64,000 nt of DNA, from positions 1 to 64,000 of the forward strand of contig NZ_MCGQ01000003.1 in the NCBI RefSeq assembly GCF_002242805.1, written 5' to 3'. Source of the DNA: Streptomyces diastatochromogenes. GTDB taxonomy: Bacteria > Actinomycetota > Actinomycetes > Streptomycetales > Streptomycetaceae. Positions 52,966 to 61,917 of the stretch are shown here, in pieces. The first letter of the stretch is position 1. Each line of letters opens with the position of its first letter. The notes beneath the pieces are model-generated. The model was not told the origin of the DNA, searched no databases, and saw nothing but the letters and a program-made list of their open reading frames with translations. Both the position numbers and the translations under genes were made by a program.

Positions 52966-54032
52966 GCGTCGGCGATCAGTTCGTAGGAGCGCAGCCGCAG
53001 CTCGCCGCGGTGGGCGTGCGAGGTGAGCATCAACTCGTCGGCGCCGGTGCGCTTCTGGAGATCGTCCAGGCCGGAGCGGACCTCGTCCGCCGTGCCGTGC
53101 ACGATGTTGCCGGTCCAGGAGGCGACGAAGTCCTCCTCCATCGGGCTGAACTCGTGCTTCTCGGCGTCGCCCGGGTCGGGGAACAGGCCCGGGCGGCCGG
53201 TGCGCAGCCGGAGCATGTTCAGCGCGGCCGCCCGCACCTGCCGGCCGGCCTCCCGCTCGTCGTCCGTGGCGAGGGCGGAGACGCCGATGAGGGCGTACGG
53301 CTCGGCCAGCACCGCGGAGGGCCGGAAGGTCTGCCGGTACAGGTCGAGGGCCGGGATGGTGTTCTGCGCGGAGAAGTGGTGCGCGAAGGCGAAGGGCAGA
53401 CCGAGGAGACCGGCGAGGCGGGCGCTGAAGCCGGAGGAGCCGAGCAGCCAGACGGGCGGGCGGTGCGGCGACTGGACGCCACCGGGGCTGGTCCCCTGGA
53501 TGGGGCCGGGGATGGCGTGGATGCGCCGGTAGGGGTGCCCGTCCGGGAAGTCGTCGTCCAGGAAGCGGGTGAGCTCGGCCAGCTGCTCCGGGAAGTCGTC
53601 GGCGCCCTCGTTGAGGGTGTCGCTGCGACGCAGCGCGGCCGCGGTGGCCCCGTCCGTGCCCGGCGCCCGTCCGAGGCCCAGGTCGATCCGCCCCGGCGCC
53701 ATCGCCTCCAGCGTGCCGAACTGCTCGGCGATCACCAGGGGTGCGTGGTTGGGCAGCATGACGCCGCCCGAGCCGAGCCGGATGCGGTCGGTGTGGGCGG
53801 CGAGGTGGGCGAGGATCACGGCGGGCGAGGAGGAGGCGACGCCGGGTATGGAGTGGTGCTCGGCCACCCAGTACCGGTGGAAGCCGCGCGACTCGGCGAA
53901 CCGGGACAGCTCCACGCTGGTGCGCAGCGCGTCGGTGGCGGTACTGCCCGCACCGACGGTCACCAGGTCCAGTACGGAGAGGGGGACGGGGGCGGTCCCG
54001 TGCGTCGTGCCCCGGATCTCGTCTGCCGACAC
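52944..54032 (-). CDS. LLM-class flavin-dependent oxidoreductase
   Basis: This 362-residue luciferase-like monooxygenase has VPLSVLDLVTVGAGSTATDA, YWVAEHHSIPGVASSSPAVI, GSGGVMLPNHAPLVIAEQFG and LGLGRAPGTDG, the LLM subfamily motifs. It binds FMN or F420. The substrate is unknown. AGGAGG eight bases upstream supports GTG 54032. Its stop lies inside the 3' end of cdgA, so transcripts of the two genes overlap by 22 bp antisense. Confidence 0.92.
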   Translation of the reverse strand: MSADEIRGTTHGTAPVPLSVLDLVTVGAGSTATDALRTSVELSRFAESRGFHRYWVAEHHSIPGVASSSPAVILAHLAAHTDRIRLGSGGVMLPNHAPLVIAEQFGTLEAMAPGRIDLGLGRAPGTDGATAAALRRSDTLNEGADDFPEQLAELTRFLDDDFPDGHPYRRIHAIPGPIQGTSPGGVQSPHRPPVWLLGSSGFSARLAGLLGLPFAFAHHFSAQNTIPALDLYRQTFRPSAVLAEPYALIGVSALATDDEREAGRQVRAAALNMLRLRTGRPGLFPDPGDAEKHEFSPMEEDFVASWTGNIVHGTADEVRSGLDDLQKRTGADELMLTSHAHRGELRLRSYELIADAYGLPTT

Positions 54033-54119
54033 GGTGTGAGCCTCCTGTTGTGGCCGTGAGCTGTCGTTCTCGGCGATAACAGGAGGCTGTCTCCGCTTAT
54101 TCCTTCTCGATCGACCGGG

Positions 54120-54851
54120 TCAGACCTGCACGATCGGTTCCCTGGTGAACAGCGTCCCCAGGCGCGGCGCGTTCACCCGGCGGTCCGCCAGCCTCAGCCC
54201 CTCCCACACCGACACCTGGTTCGCCGTGAGCACCGGCTTGGACAACGCCTTCTCCAGCAGACCGATGTGCGCGGCCGTGTGCAACGCCGTGTCCGGCAGC
54301 AACACGGCCTGCGCACCGGAGGTGTCCGCCGCCCGCGCCAGCGTCAGCACCTCCTCCTCCCCCCAGGTCCCGACCTCCGCCGCCGTGACGATCCCCGACG
54401 ACCGCACCGCGACCACGTCGAGCCCCCCGGCCCGCAGGAAGTCCGCGAACAGCGCGGTCACCTCCTCCGGGTAGGTCGCGCCCACGGCGACCCGTCGTAC
54501 CCCCAGCTCCCGGGCCGCGTGCACGAAGGCGAAGGACGTCGAGGAGGCCGGCATCCCGGCCTGCCGGGCCAGCGCCCGCACCTGCTCCTGGGCGCCCTCC
54601 CAGCCGTACACGAAGCTGCCGCTGGTGCACGCCCACACCACCGTCTCCGCGCCGGTGAGCCGCAGCTCCGCCACGCCGGCGGCGAGCCGCTCGGCCGAGC
54701 CCATCTCGCGCAGCGCGTCCACCCGGTGTGCGTCCACGCCGATGTCGGTGTGGACCAGGTCCACCCGGATGTCGCTGCCCAGGAGCTGCTCGATGCGTGG
54801 GTAGTCGTCCTCGCCGGAGTGGCCGGGGTAGAGGAGTCCGAGTGCAGTCAT
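54120..54851 (-). CDS. Maleate-isomerase/Asp-Glu-racemase-like protein, second catalytic Cys missing
   Basis: This 243-residue protein belongs to the maleate cis-trans isomerase/arylmalonate decarboxylase/EutA superfamily. First Cys motif: VVWACTSGSFVYG (Cys 75). At the usual second site it reads AVLLPDTALHT, with Asp 187 instead of Cys. Other shared parts are VGATYPEEVTALFADFLR and NQVSVWEGLRLAD. The start overlaps the upstream paralogue by ATGA. A partner role with that paralogue, or a decarboxylase-like one-Cys mechanism, is possible. The operon context resembles ectoine-type catabolic clusters. Confidence 0.82.
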   Translation of the reverse strand: MTALGLLYPGHSGEDDYPRIEQLLGSDIRVDLVHTDIGVDAHRVDALREMGSAERLAAGVAELRLTGAETVVWACTSGSFVYGWEGAQEQVRALARQAGMPASSTSFAFVHAARELGVRRVAVGATYPEEVTALFADFLRAGGLDVVAVRSSGIVTAAEVGTWGEEEVLTLARAADTSGAQAVLLPDTALHTAAHIGLLEKALSKPVLTANQVSVWEGLRLADRRVNAPRLGTLFTREPIVQV

Positions 54852-55642
54852 GACGGCCCTTCTTGGTGTTCCTGCGTTTCTTCCGGCAGTACGGGCCATT
54901 CCCGCGCGGCCTCGTCCAGCAGCGCCTGATAGGGCCCCACGGCTCGGGTACCCAGCCGGCGCAGCGCCGCCCACATCGTGACCTGGTTGGCCGACAGCAC
55001 GGGGATGCGCAGCTCGGCCTCCAGCTGCGGGATGACGTCGTACGTCGGAAGGTTGGTGCAGGAGATGAAGAGCGCGTCGGCGCCGCCGGGGCGGACCGCG
55101 GTGCGGGCCATCGCGACCACGTCCCGGTACGGCACCTGCCAGATGTGCCGGGTCAGCCCCATGAAGGCGCAGCCGGTGACCCGCACGCCGGCCTCGGCGA
55201 CGAACTCCTGGAGGGCCCGGGTGACGGAGACGGTGTACGGGGTGACGAGGGCGACCCGGCGGACCCGCAGCTCCGCCAGGGCCTCCAGCAGGGCGCCCGA
55301 GGTGGTCACCGAGGGCAGCGCGCCGGCTCTGGTCATCGCCGCGCACATCGCCCGTTCGCCGGCGATCCCGTCGACGAAGCTGCCCGAGGTGCAGGCGTAG
55401 GCGACGACCTCGGGGGCGACGGCGGTCAGCGCGCGCACCGCCTCGCCGAGGGTCTCGTGCTCGCTGACCAGCCGGGCCAGGTCCAGGCTGACCTCGACCG
55501 GCACGAACGGGGTGCGGGTCAGGTGCAGCGACACCTCGTCGGGCACCCAGCGCCACAGCTCGCGGTCGAGGGCGAAGTCGAAGGGGGCGACCACTCCGAC
55601 ACCGCGCTGGGGGCGGGGGCCGCCGAGAAAGGAGATGTCCAT
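54848..55642 (-). CDS. Maleate-isomerase/EutA-like protein, both catalytic Cys present
   Basis: This 264-residue paralogue has VAYACTSGSFVDG (Cys 84) and ALFISCTNLPTYDVI (Cys 195), the two-cysteine signature of maleate isomerase and related racemases. VGVVAPFDFALDRELWRWVP opens the fold, with ALVTPYTVSVTRALQEFV mid-protein and NQVTMWAALRRLG late. It heads a two-gene minus-strand operon and diverges from the 2-hydroxyacid dehydrogenase across 129 bp. The ATG at 55642 has only a weak ribosome site. Confidence 0.84.
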   Translation of the reverse strand: MDISFLGGPRPQRGVGVVAPFDFALDRELWRWVPDEVSLHLTRTPFVPVEVSLDLARLVSEHETLGEAVRALTAVAPEVVAYACTSGSFVDGIAGERAMCAAMTRAGALPSVTTSGALLEALAELRVRRVALVTPYTVSVTRALQEFVAEAGVRVTGCAFMGLTRHIWQVPYRDVVAMARTAVRPGGADALFISCTNLPTYDVIPQLEAELRIPVLSANQVTMWAALRRLGTRAVGPYQALLDEAAREWPVLPEETQEHQEGPS

Positions 55643-55771
55643 GGCAGGGGCACCGTCCTCATGCTGAGAGACGACGGAGGAACGGTCGGTGGGTACGCCC
55701 GTGTTGACGAAGGTAGGTTCCGGTGCGAGCGTGGTCAATCCGCGCATGTCAGACGCCCGGAGCGGCCCCGA

Positions 55772-56725
55772 ATGACGCTGACCCAGCCCACCCTCCTCGT
55801 CCTGGACGCCGACCCGCCACCCCGGCTCGGCCGCCTCACCGGCCGTGCCCGGATCGTGCACACCGACGCGGCCGGTCTGGCCGAGCGGCTGCCGGAGGCG
55901 GACGTGCTGCTGGTGTGGGACTTCACCTCGCACGCCGTACGGGAGGCCTGGCCCGGGGCGGGGCCGCGGCCGCGCTGGGTGCACACGGCGAGCGCGGGCG
56001 TGGACCATCTGATGTGCCCGGAACTGGCCGCCTCCGAGACGGTGGTGACCAACGCGCGCGGGATCTTCGACCAGCCGATCGCCGAGTACGTGGCCGCCCT
56101 GGTGCTGGCGGTCGCCAAGGATCTGCCGCGCACGCTGGAACTGCAGCGGGAGCGGACCTGGCGGCACCGGGAGACCCGGCGGGTGGCGGGCACGCGCGCG
56201 TGCGTGGTCGGCTCCGGGCCGATCGGCCGGGCCATCGCCCGCACCCTGAAGGCCCTGGACGTGACGACGGCGCTGGTCGGGCGGGTCCCGCGGACCGGCA
56301 TCCACGGCCCGGGCGATCTCGACCGGCTGGTCGCCCGCGCGGACTGGGTGATCGCCGCCGCACCGCTGACCGAGCAGACGTACGGCATGTTCGACACCCG
56401 CCGGTTCGGCGTGATGCAGCCCTCGGCGGTCTTCGTGAACGTCGGCCGCGGTCAGCTGGTCGACGAGGACGCGCTCGCCGAGGCGCTGCGCAGGCGCTGG
56501 ATCGCCGGCGCGGCCCTGGACGTCTTCACCGCCGAGCCCCTGCCCGAGGACAGCCCGTTGTGGGGGCTGCCGGGGCTGATCGTCTCCCCGCACATGAGCG
56601 GCGACACGGTCGGGTGGCGGGATGAACTCGGCCTTCAGTTCGTGGAGTTGTACGAGCGGTGGGCGGCGGGCAGATCACTGGTGAACGTGGTCGACAAGAA
56701 GCGCGGCTACGTCCCCGGTCACTGA
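55772..56725 (+). CDS. D-isomer-specific 2-hydroxyacid dehydrogenase
   Basis: This 317-residue NAD(P)-dependent enzyme has the Rossmann motif VVGSGPIGRAIAR and the catalytic set Arg (FVNVGRGQLVDED), Glu (FTAEPLPEDSPLW) and His (IVSPHMSG). It reduces a 2-oxoacid or oxidises the hydroxyacid. The start at ATG 55772 follows a weak GGAG and overlaps a nine-codon upstream reading frame by ATGA. The amidase follows after 16 bp, so they share a transcript. Confidence 0.9.
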   Translation: MTLTQPTLLVLDADPPPRLGRLTGRARIVHTDAAGLAERLPEADVLLVWDFTSHAVREAWPGAGPRPRWVHTASAGVDHLMCPELAASETVVTNARGIFDQPIAEYVAALVLAVAKDLPRTLELQRERTWRHRETRRVAGTRACVVGSGPIGRAIARTLKALDVTTALVGRVPRTGIHGPGDLDRLVARADWVIAAAPLTEQTYGMFDTRRFGVMQPSAVFVNVGRGQLVDEDALAEALRRRWIAGAALDVFTAEPLPEDSPLWGLPGLIVSPHMSGDTVGWRDELGLQFVELYERWAAGRSLVNVVDKKRGYVPGH

Positions 56726-56741
56726 ACCACCAGGAGGGTGC

Positions 56742-58130
56742 ATGCAGCTCACCGACCTGACCGCCGTACAACTCCTCGACGGCTACCGCAAGGGCGAGTT
56801 CAGTCCCGTGGAGGCGACCGAACAGGCCCTGGAGCGGGCGCGGCGGATCCAGCCGGAGGTGAACGCGTTCGTGCGCCTCACCGAGGAGGACGCGCTGGCG
56901 CGGGCGCGGGAGTCGGCGGAGCGCTGGCGGCGCGGCCGGCCCACCGGACTGCTGGACGGGGTGCCGGTGACGGTGAAGGACATCCTGCTGCTGCGCGGCC
57001 ACCCCACCCTGCGCGGCTCGAGGACCGTGTCCGAGCAGGGCCGTTGGGACGAGGACGCGCCCTCGGTCGCCCGGCTGCGTGAGCACGGCGCGGTCTTCCT
57101 CGGCAAGACCACGACACCCGAGTACGGCTGGAAGGGCGTCACCGACTCCCCGCTGACCGGCGTGACCCGCAACCCGTACGACCCCTCGCGCACCGCGGGC
57201 GGCTCCAGCGGCGGCAGCGCGGCGGCCGTCGCGCTCGGCGCGGGCCCGCTGTCGCTGGGCACGGACGGCGGCGGCAGCATCCGCATCCCGGCCGCGTTCT
57301 GCGGGATCTTCGGGCTGAAGCCGACGTACGGCAGGGTGCCGCTGTATCCGGCGAGCGCGTTCGGCACGCTGTCGCACGTCGGCCCGATGACCCGGGACGC
57401 GGCGGACGCGGCGCTGATGCTGGACGTCATCGGCACGCCCGATCCGCGCGACTGGTCGGCGCTGCCCACGCCCCCGGAGTCGTTCACCGCGGCCTTGGAC
57501 CGGGGCGTGCGCGGGCTCCGGGTGGCGTACTCGCCCACCCTGGGCGGGCAGGTGGCCGTCCGCCCGGCGGTCGCGGCGGCCGTGCGGCGGGCGGTGGCCC
57601 ACCTCGCGGACCTCGGCGCCTATGTCGAGGAGACCGACCCGGACTTCAGCGACCCGGTGCACGCCTTCCACACCCTGTGGTTCAGCGGCGCGGCCCGGCT
57701 CACCCAGAGCTTCTCGCCGCACCGGCGGCAGCTGCTCGACCCCGGCCTGCGCGAGATCTGCGCCCAGGGTGCGAAGGCGAGCGCACTGGACTACCTGGCC
57801 GCCGTGGACGTCCGCATGGACCTCGGCCGCCGGATGGGCCGCTTCCACGAGCGGTACGACCTGCTGGTCACGCCCACCCTGCCCGTCACGGCGTTCGAGG
57901 CGGGCGAGGAGGTGCCCCAGGGGTCCGGCCACCGGCGCTGGACCGGCTGGACGCCGTTCACCTACCCCTTCAACCTCACCCAGCAGCCCGCGGCGACGGT
58001 CCCCGTGGGCACCGACGGCGACGGGCTGCCGGCCGGGCTGCAGATCGTGGCCGCCCGGCACCGCGACGACCTGGTGCTCCGGGCCTCCCACGCCCTGTAC
58101 GAGGCGGACCTCACCCTCTCCGGAAGCTGA
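56742..58130 (+). CDS. Amidase signature family hydrolase
   Basis: This 462-residue enzyme has the Ser-cisSer-Lys triad: Lys in VPVTVKDILLLRG, and Gly/Ser-rich PSRTAGGSSGGSAAAVALG with the two Ser residues, then SLGTDGGGSIRIPAAFCGIF. It hydrolyses an amide to acid and ammonia. AGGAGG seven bases upstream supports the start. Between the dehydrogenase and the importer, it fits breakdown of an amide-containing substrate brought in by the EhuABCD-type transporter. Its last 20 bases overlap the DUF3830 gene on the other strand. Confidence 0.92.
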   Translation: MQLTDLTAVQLLDGYRKGEFSPVEATEQALERARRIQPEVNAFVRLTEEDALARARESAERWRRGRPTGLLDGVPVTVKDILLLRGHPTLRGSRTVSEQGRWDEDAPSVARLREHGAVFLGKTTTPEYGWKGVTDSPLTGVTRNPYDPSRTAGGSSGGSAAAVALGAGPLSLGTDGGGSIRIPAAFCGIFGLKPTYGRVPLYPASAFGTLSHVGPMTRDAADAALMLDVIGTPDPRDWSALPTPPESFTAALDRGVRGLRVAYSPTLGGQVAVRPAVAAAVRRAVAHLADLGAYVEETDPDFSDPVHAFHTLWFSGAARLTQSFSPHRRQLLDPGLREICAQGAKASALDYLAAVDVRMDLGRRMGRFHERYDLLVTPTLPVTAFEAGEEVPQGSGHRRWTGWTPFTYPFNLTQQPAATVPVGTDGDGLPAGLQIVAARHRDDLVLRASHALYEADLTLSGS

Positions 58131-58605
58131 GCGTCTCCCCCGCCGCCCCGCTGCGCCACAGGTCGTTGCAGGCCGCGGCCATCTCCTCCAGTCCCGTCAC
58201 GACCTGGCCCCAGACGATCCCGGGCACCCAGCCCACGTCGCCGTTGAGCAGCAGGTTGTTGCGCTCGTAGAACAGGGCCAGGTCGACGACGGTGGCATCG
58301 GGGCGGACCTCGCGGTCGTAGCCGTAGGCCTTCGTGCCCAGTTCGGTGCCGGCGAAGGAGAAGTAGCAGAGGTCGCCGGGGATCGGAGTGACCGTCGGGT
58401 TCTCCAGTGGGGGTTCCGTGGAGGCGAAGGGCGGGAAGAGGGCGTAGATCTCGTTGCGCGCGTACTTGGCGTGAAAGACGTCCCCCGCGAGCGGCAGCGC
58501 CTCCCACACTGCGGCGCAGGTCAGGGGTGCGCGGTCGTCCAGCAGTCGTGCGGTGCAGTGCGCGTCCCGCTTGTCGAGCGAGACGGTGACGAATCGATCG
58601 GCCAT
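58111..58605 (-). CDS. DUF3830 cyclophilin-like-fold protein
   Basis: This 164-residue protein fits DUF3830: MADRFVTVSLDKRDAHCTAR, WEALPLAGDVFHAKYARNEI, GDLCYFSFAGTELGTK and NNLLLNGDVGWVPGIVWGQV. Members are often found with EutA-like proteins and EhuABCD-type importers, as here. Function is unknown. Transcribed opposite to the importer, from a 47-bp divergent promoter gap. ATG 58605 chosen; the ORF is open to 58665. Confidence 0.8.
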   Translation of the reverse strand: MADRFVTVSLDKRDAHCTARLLDDRAPLTCAAVWEALPLAGDVFHAKYARNEIYALFPPFASTEPPLENPTVTPIPGDLCYFSFAGTELGTKAYGYDREVRPDATVVDLALFYERNNLLLNGDVGWVPGIVWGQVVTGLEEMAAACNDLWRSGAAGETLSFRRG

Positions 58606-58652
58606 GGGATCCAGAGTGCATAGGACGGATGCGCTTGGGTAGCCGCGCCGCC

Positions 58653-59570
58653 ATGGCTCCACCACTTGGGAACGACGTACACACGATCCGGTCGGAACAC
58701 AGACACAGCAGGCGCTCGGTGCTCGCCGGCCTCACGGCAGCCGGCGTGCTGGGTGCCGCGGCCTGTACGCGGGTGGCCTCGGCGTCCGGCACCAGGGGCG
58801 GCGACCTGCTCGACCGGCTGCGCGCGCAGGGGGTCGTACGGCTCGGGATCGCCGGTGAGATCCCCTTCGGGTACATCGACCGGAACGGGCATCTCACCGG
58901 GGAGGCGCCCGAGCTGGCGAAGGTGATCTTCAAGCGGCTCGGTGTGGACCGGGTGCAGCCGGTGCCGACCGAGTTCGGTTCGCTCATCCCCGGGCTGAAC
59001 TCCCAGCAGTTCGATGTCGTGGCCGCCGGGATGTACGTCAATCCCGAGCGCTGCCAGCAGGTGATCTTCGCCGACCCGGACTACCAGATGCTGGACTCGT
59101 TCATCGTCCGGAAAGGGAATCCGAAGGGGCTGCACTCCTACCGGGACGTGGTGGCGAAGAAGGCGAGGTTCGCGACCGGGACCGGGTACGCCGAGATCCA
59201 GTACGCGGTGGAGGCCGGGTACAAGGAGAGCGACATCCTGATCGTCCCGGACCAGGTGGCCGGGCTCAACGCCGTCGAGGCCGGGCGCGTCGACGCCTTC
59301 GCCGGTACGGCGCTCACCGCCCGCGAGGTGGTGAAGAAGTCCGCCAAGGCGGAGGCCACGAAGCCCTTCGCGCCGCTGGTCAAGGGCAAACCGCACGTCG
59401 ACGGGGGCGCGTTCGCGTTCCGGCCCACCGAGACGAGGCTGCGTGACGCCTTCAACGTCGAGCTGCGCAAGCTGAGGCAGAGCGGGGAGCTGTTCCGCAT
59501 CCTGCGGCCCTTCGGCTTCACCAAGGCCGAGCTGACGGACCTCACCGCGAAGGAGCTGTGCGGCGGATGA
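58653..59570 (+). CDS. EhuB-type ABC transporter substrate-binding lipoprotein
   Basis: This 305-residue polar-amino-acid/ectoine-type binding protein has a twin-arginine-like RRSVLAGLTAAGVLG and lipobox GAAAC, followed by the SBP3 domain (VVRLGIAGEIPFGYID; GEAPELAKVIFKRLG; VVAAGMYVNPERCQQVIFA; NAVEAGRVDAFAGTALTAR). NPERC and FADP are shared with ectoine-binding EhuB. ATG 58653 is preferred over 58629; neither has a strong ribosome site. Coupled to the permease gene by ATGA. Confidence 0.82.
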   Translation: MAPPLGNDVHTIRSEHRHSRRSVLAGLTAAGVLGAAACTRVASASGTRGGDLLDRLRAQGVVRLGIAGEIPFGYIDRNGHLTGEAPELAKVIFKRLGVDRVQPVPTEFGSLIPGLNSQQFDVVAAGMYVNPERCQQVIFADPDYQMLDSFIVRKGNPKGLHSYRDVVAKKARFATGTGYAEIQYAVEAGYKESDILIVPDQVAGLNAVEAGRVDAFAGTALTAREVVKKSAKAEATKPFAPLVKGKPHVDGGAFAFRPTETRLRDAFNVELRKLRQSGELFRILRPFGFTKAELTDLTAKELCGG

Positions 59571-60286
59571 CCTCGGGGCTCTGGGAACTCGTACTGAAGG
59601 GCGTCTGGACCACCGTCCAGCTGCTGGTCTTCAGCGCGCTGCTGGCCGGCGCGGTGTCCTTCGTCGTCGGTGTCGCGCGCACCCACCGGCTGTGGATCGT
59701 GCGCTTCCTCGCCGGCTTCTACACCGAGGTGTTCCGCGGCACCTCGGCGCTGGTGATGATCTTCTGGGTGTTCTTCGTGCTGCCGGTCGCGTTCGGCTGG
59801 CAGCTGGTGCCGATGTGGGCGGGCACGCTGGCGCTCGGGCTGACGTACGGCGCGTACGGCTCGGAGATCGTGCGCGGCGCGCTGAACGCGGTCGACCCGG
59901 CGCAGCAGGAGGGCGGGATCGCGCTGAGCTTCACGCCCTGGCAGCGGCTCAGGCTGGTCCTGCTGCCGCAGGCGGTGCCGGAGATGATCCCGTCGTTCTG
60001 CAACCTGCTGATCGAGCTGCTCAAGGGCACCGCGCTGGTGTCGGTCATGGGCATGGGCGATCTGACCTTCAGCGCCAACCTGGTGCGGCTGGCGCTGCAG
60101 CAGAGCGCGGAGATCTACACGTACGTGCTGCTGATCTACTTCGTGATCGCCTTCGTGCTGACCCGCCTGATGCGCTCTCTGGAGAAGCGGCTCAAGGCCG
60201 GGGTCGGCAAGGACGCCGGCACGGAGTCGGCGGCGCGTGAGCTGAAGCGGGCGCAGACGACCGGAGTGGGGGGTCGAGTCGCATGA
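59567..60286 (+). CDS. EhuC-type ABC permease
   Basis: This 239-residue HisM-type permease has five predicted helices beginning GLWELVLKGVWTTVQLLVF and the EAA-like loop GALNAVDPAQQEGGIALSFT that contacts the ATPase. The start ATG overlaps the binding-protein stop, and the stop overlaps the next permease. A paired HisQM-type membrane unit is formed with the following gene. Confidence 0.88.
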   Translation: MTSGLWELVLKGVWTTVQLLVFSALLAGAVSFVVGVARTHRLWIVRFLAGFYTEVFRGTSALVMIFWVFFVLPVAFGWQLVPMWAGTLALGLTYGAYGSEIVRGALNAVDPAQQEGGIALSFTPWQRLRLVLLPQAVPEMIPSFCNLLIELLKGTALVSVMGMGDLTFSANLVRLALQQSAEIYTYVLLIYFVIAFVLTRLMRSLEKRLKAGVGKDAGTESAARELKRAQTTGVGGRVA

Positions 60287-60933
60287 AGTGGGACTGGAAC
60301 GCCGTCAGCGAGTTCATGCCGCGCTTCTGGGACGGCCTGCTGGTCACCCTTGAGGCCCTGGCCCTCGGCTCGCTGCTGTCCTTCACCCTCGGCCTGGTGT
60401 GGGCGCTGCTGATGCGGACGCCGAGCCGGTGGGTGCGCTGGCCGGTCGGGGTGGTGACGGAGTTCGTGCGCAACACCCCGCTGCTGGTGCAGCTGTTCTT
60501 CCTGTTCTATGTGCTGCCCGAGTGGGGCCTGACCTTCTCGGCGCTGGCCACCGGCGTCTTCGCGATCGGCCTGCACTACTCGACCTACACGATGCAGGTC
60601 TACCGGGCCGGTATCGAGGCGGTGCCGGCCGGCCAGTGGGAGGCGGCGACGGCGCTGAACCTGCCCCTGCGCCGGACCTGGACCGCGGTGATCCTTCCGC
60701 AGGCGATCCGCCGGGTGGTCCCGGCCCTCGGCAACTACGTGATCGCCATGCTCAAGGACACGCCGATGCTGATGGTGATCACCGTGCTGGAGATGCTCGG
60801 GCGGGCCCGGCTCTTCTCCCAGCAGCACTTCCAGTTCACCGAGCCGCTCACCGTGATCGGTGTGGCCTTCGTCCTCATCTCCTACCTGGCCTCCCTTCTT
60901 CTGCGAGCCCTGGAGCGACGCCTTGTCCGTTGA
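60283..60933 (+). CDS. EhuD-type ABC permease
   Basis: This 216-residue HisQ-type permease has VTLEALALGSLLSFTLGLVW, FVRNTPLLVQLFFLFYVLPE and the EAA loop AGIEAVPAGQWEAATALNLP. It pairs with the preceding permease. ATGA overlap at both ends (with the ATPase by 11 bases) marks tight translational coupling. Confidence 0.9.
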   Translation: MKWDWNAVSEFMPRFWDGLLVTLEALALGSLLSFTLGLVWALLMRTPSRWVRWPVGVVTEFVRNTPLLVQLFFLFYVLPEWGLTFSALATGVFAIGLHYSTYTMQVYRAGIEAVPAGQWEAATALNLPLRRTWTAVILPQAIRRVVPALGNYVIAMLKDTPMLMVITVLEMLGRARLFSQQHFQFTEPLTVIGVAFVLISYLASLLLRALERRLVR

Positions 60934-61705
60934 GACCAGCAAACAGCCCACCGTCACCGACACGCATCCGACCGAGCTGGTCCGCCTGGAGGGGGTGACC
61001 AAGCGGTTCGGGGACAACACGGTCCTCGACGGGCTCGACCTCTCCGTGGAGGCGGGCCGGCATGTGACCCTGATCGGCCCGTCCGGCTCCGGCAAGACGA
61101 CGATCCTGCGCCTGCTGATGACCCTCACCAAGCCGGACGACGGCACGATCACCGTCGACGGGGAACGGCTGTTCCCGGCCCCGGAGAAGCAGGTCCGGGA
61201 GGTCCGCAAGAAGATCGGGATGGTGTTCCAGCAGTTCAACCTGTTCCCGAACATGTCCGTGCTGCGGAACATCACCGAGGCACCGGTGCAGGTGCTCGGC
61301 ATGTCCCGGGACGAGGCCGAGGCGCGGGCACGGGAGCTGCTGGACCTGGTGGGGCTGGCCGACAAGTGCGACGCACGGCCCACCCGGCTCTCCGGCGGCC
61401 AGCAGCAGCGGGTGGCGATCGCCCGGGCGCTGGCGATGCGGCCACGGGTGCTGCTGCTGGACGAGGTGACCTCGGCGCTCGACCCCGAGCTGGTCGCGGG
61501 CGTCCTTGATCTGCTCAGGGACATCGCCCGCACCACCGACATCACCATGCTCTGCGTGACCCACGAGATGGGTTTCGCCCGGGACATCTCCGACCAGGTA
61601 CTGATGTTCGACGCGGGGCGCGTGATCGAGTCGGGCCCGCCGGAGAAGATCTTCAGCGATCCGGAGCGGGACCGGACCCGGGAATTCCTCAGCGCGGTGT
61701 TGTGA
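60923..61705 (+). CDS. EhuA-type ABC transporter ATPase
   Basis: This 260-residue ATPase has Walker A (GPSGSGKTTIL), Q-loop (MVFQQFNLFPNM), signature (RLSGGQQQRVAIARAL), Walker B (RVLLLDEVTSALDPEL) and switch His (CVTHEMGFAR). FQQFNLFPN and THEMGFA are typical of polar amino-acid importers. Start is TTG 60923, overlapping the permease stop, with GGAG seven bases upstream. It completes a BCDA importer order. Confidence 0.94.
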   Translation: MSVETSKQPTVTDTHPTELVRLEGVTKRFGDNTVLDGLDLSVEAGRHVTLIGPSGSGKTTILRLLMTLTKPDDGTITVDGERLFPAPEKQVREVRKKIGMVFQQFNLFPNMSVLRNITEAPVQVLGMSRDEAEARARELLDLVGLADKCDARPTRLSGGQQQRVAIARALAMRPRVLLLDEVTSALDPELVAGVLDLLRDIARTTDITMLCVTHEMGFARDISDQVLMFDAGRVIESGPPEKIFSDPERDRTREFLSAVL

Positions 61706-61917
61706 CTACACGGCGTGAAATCGGGAAGAGCCGAGGTCCGGGCGCTGGGTGATGACCCTGGCATATGCCAGAGGGTCTGCACCGCAGTTGGGAGAGGGGG
61801 GCGTGCGGCACAATCTCGCCAACACCCTCTCCCCAACGGGCCTTTGCCCGTTATCGTGGTAGCGATCCGCCGACCGGACTGAGCGGCCACAGACAGGCGA
61901 GCGCAGGGGGAAACACC

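Noticed and set aside
55739..55774. Nine-codon upstream reading frame before the hydroxyacid dehydrogenase as a leader peptide
   Set aside because: No ribosome site or run of regulatory codons; the ATGA overlap may be chance.
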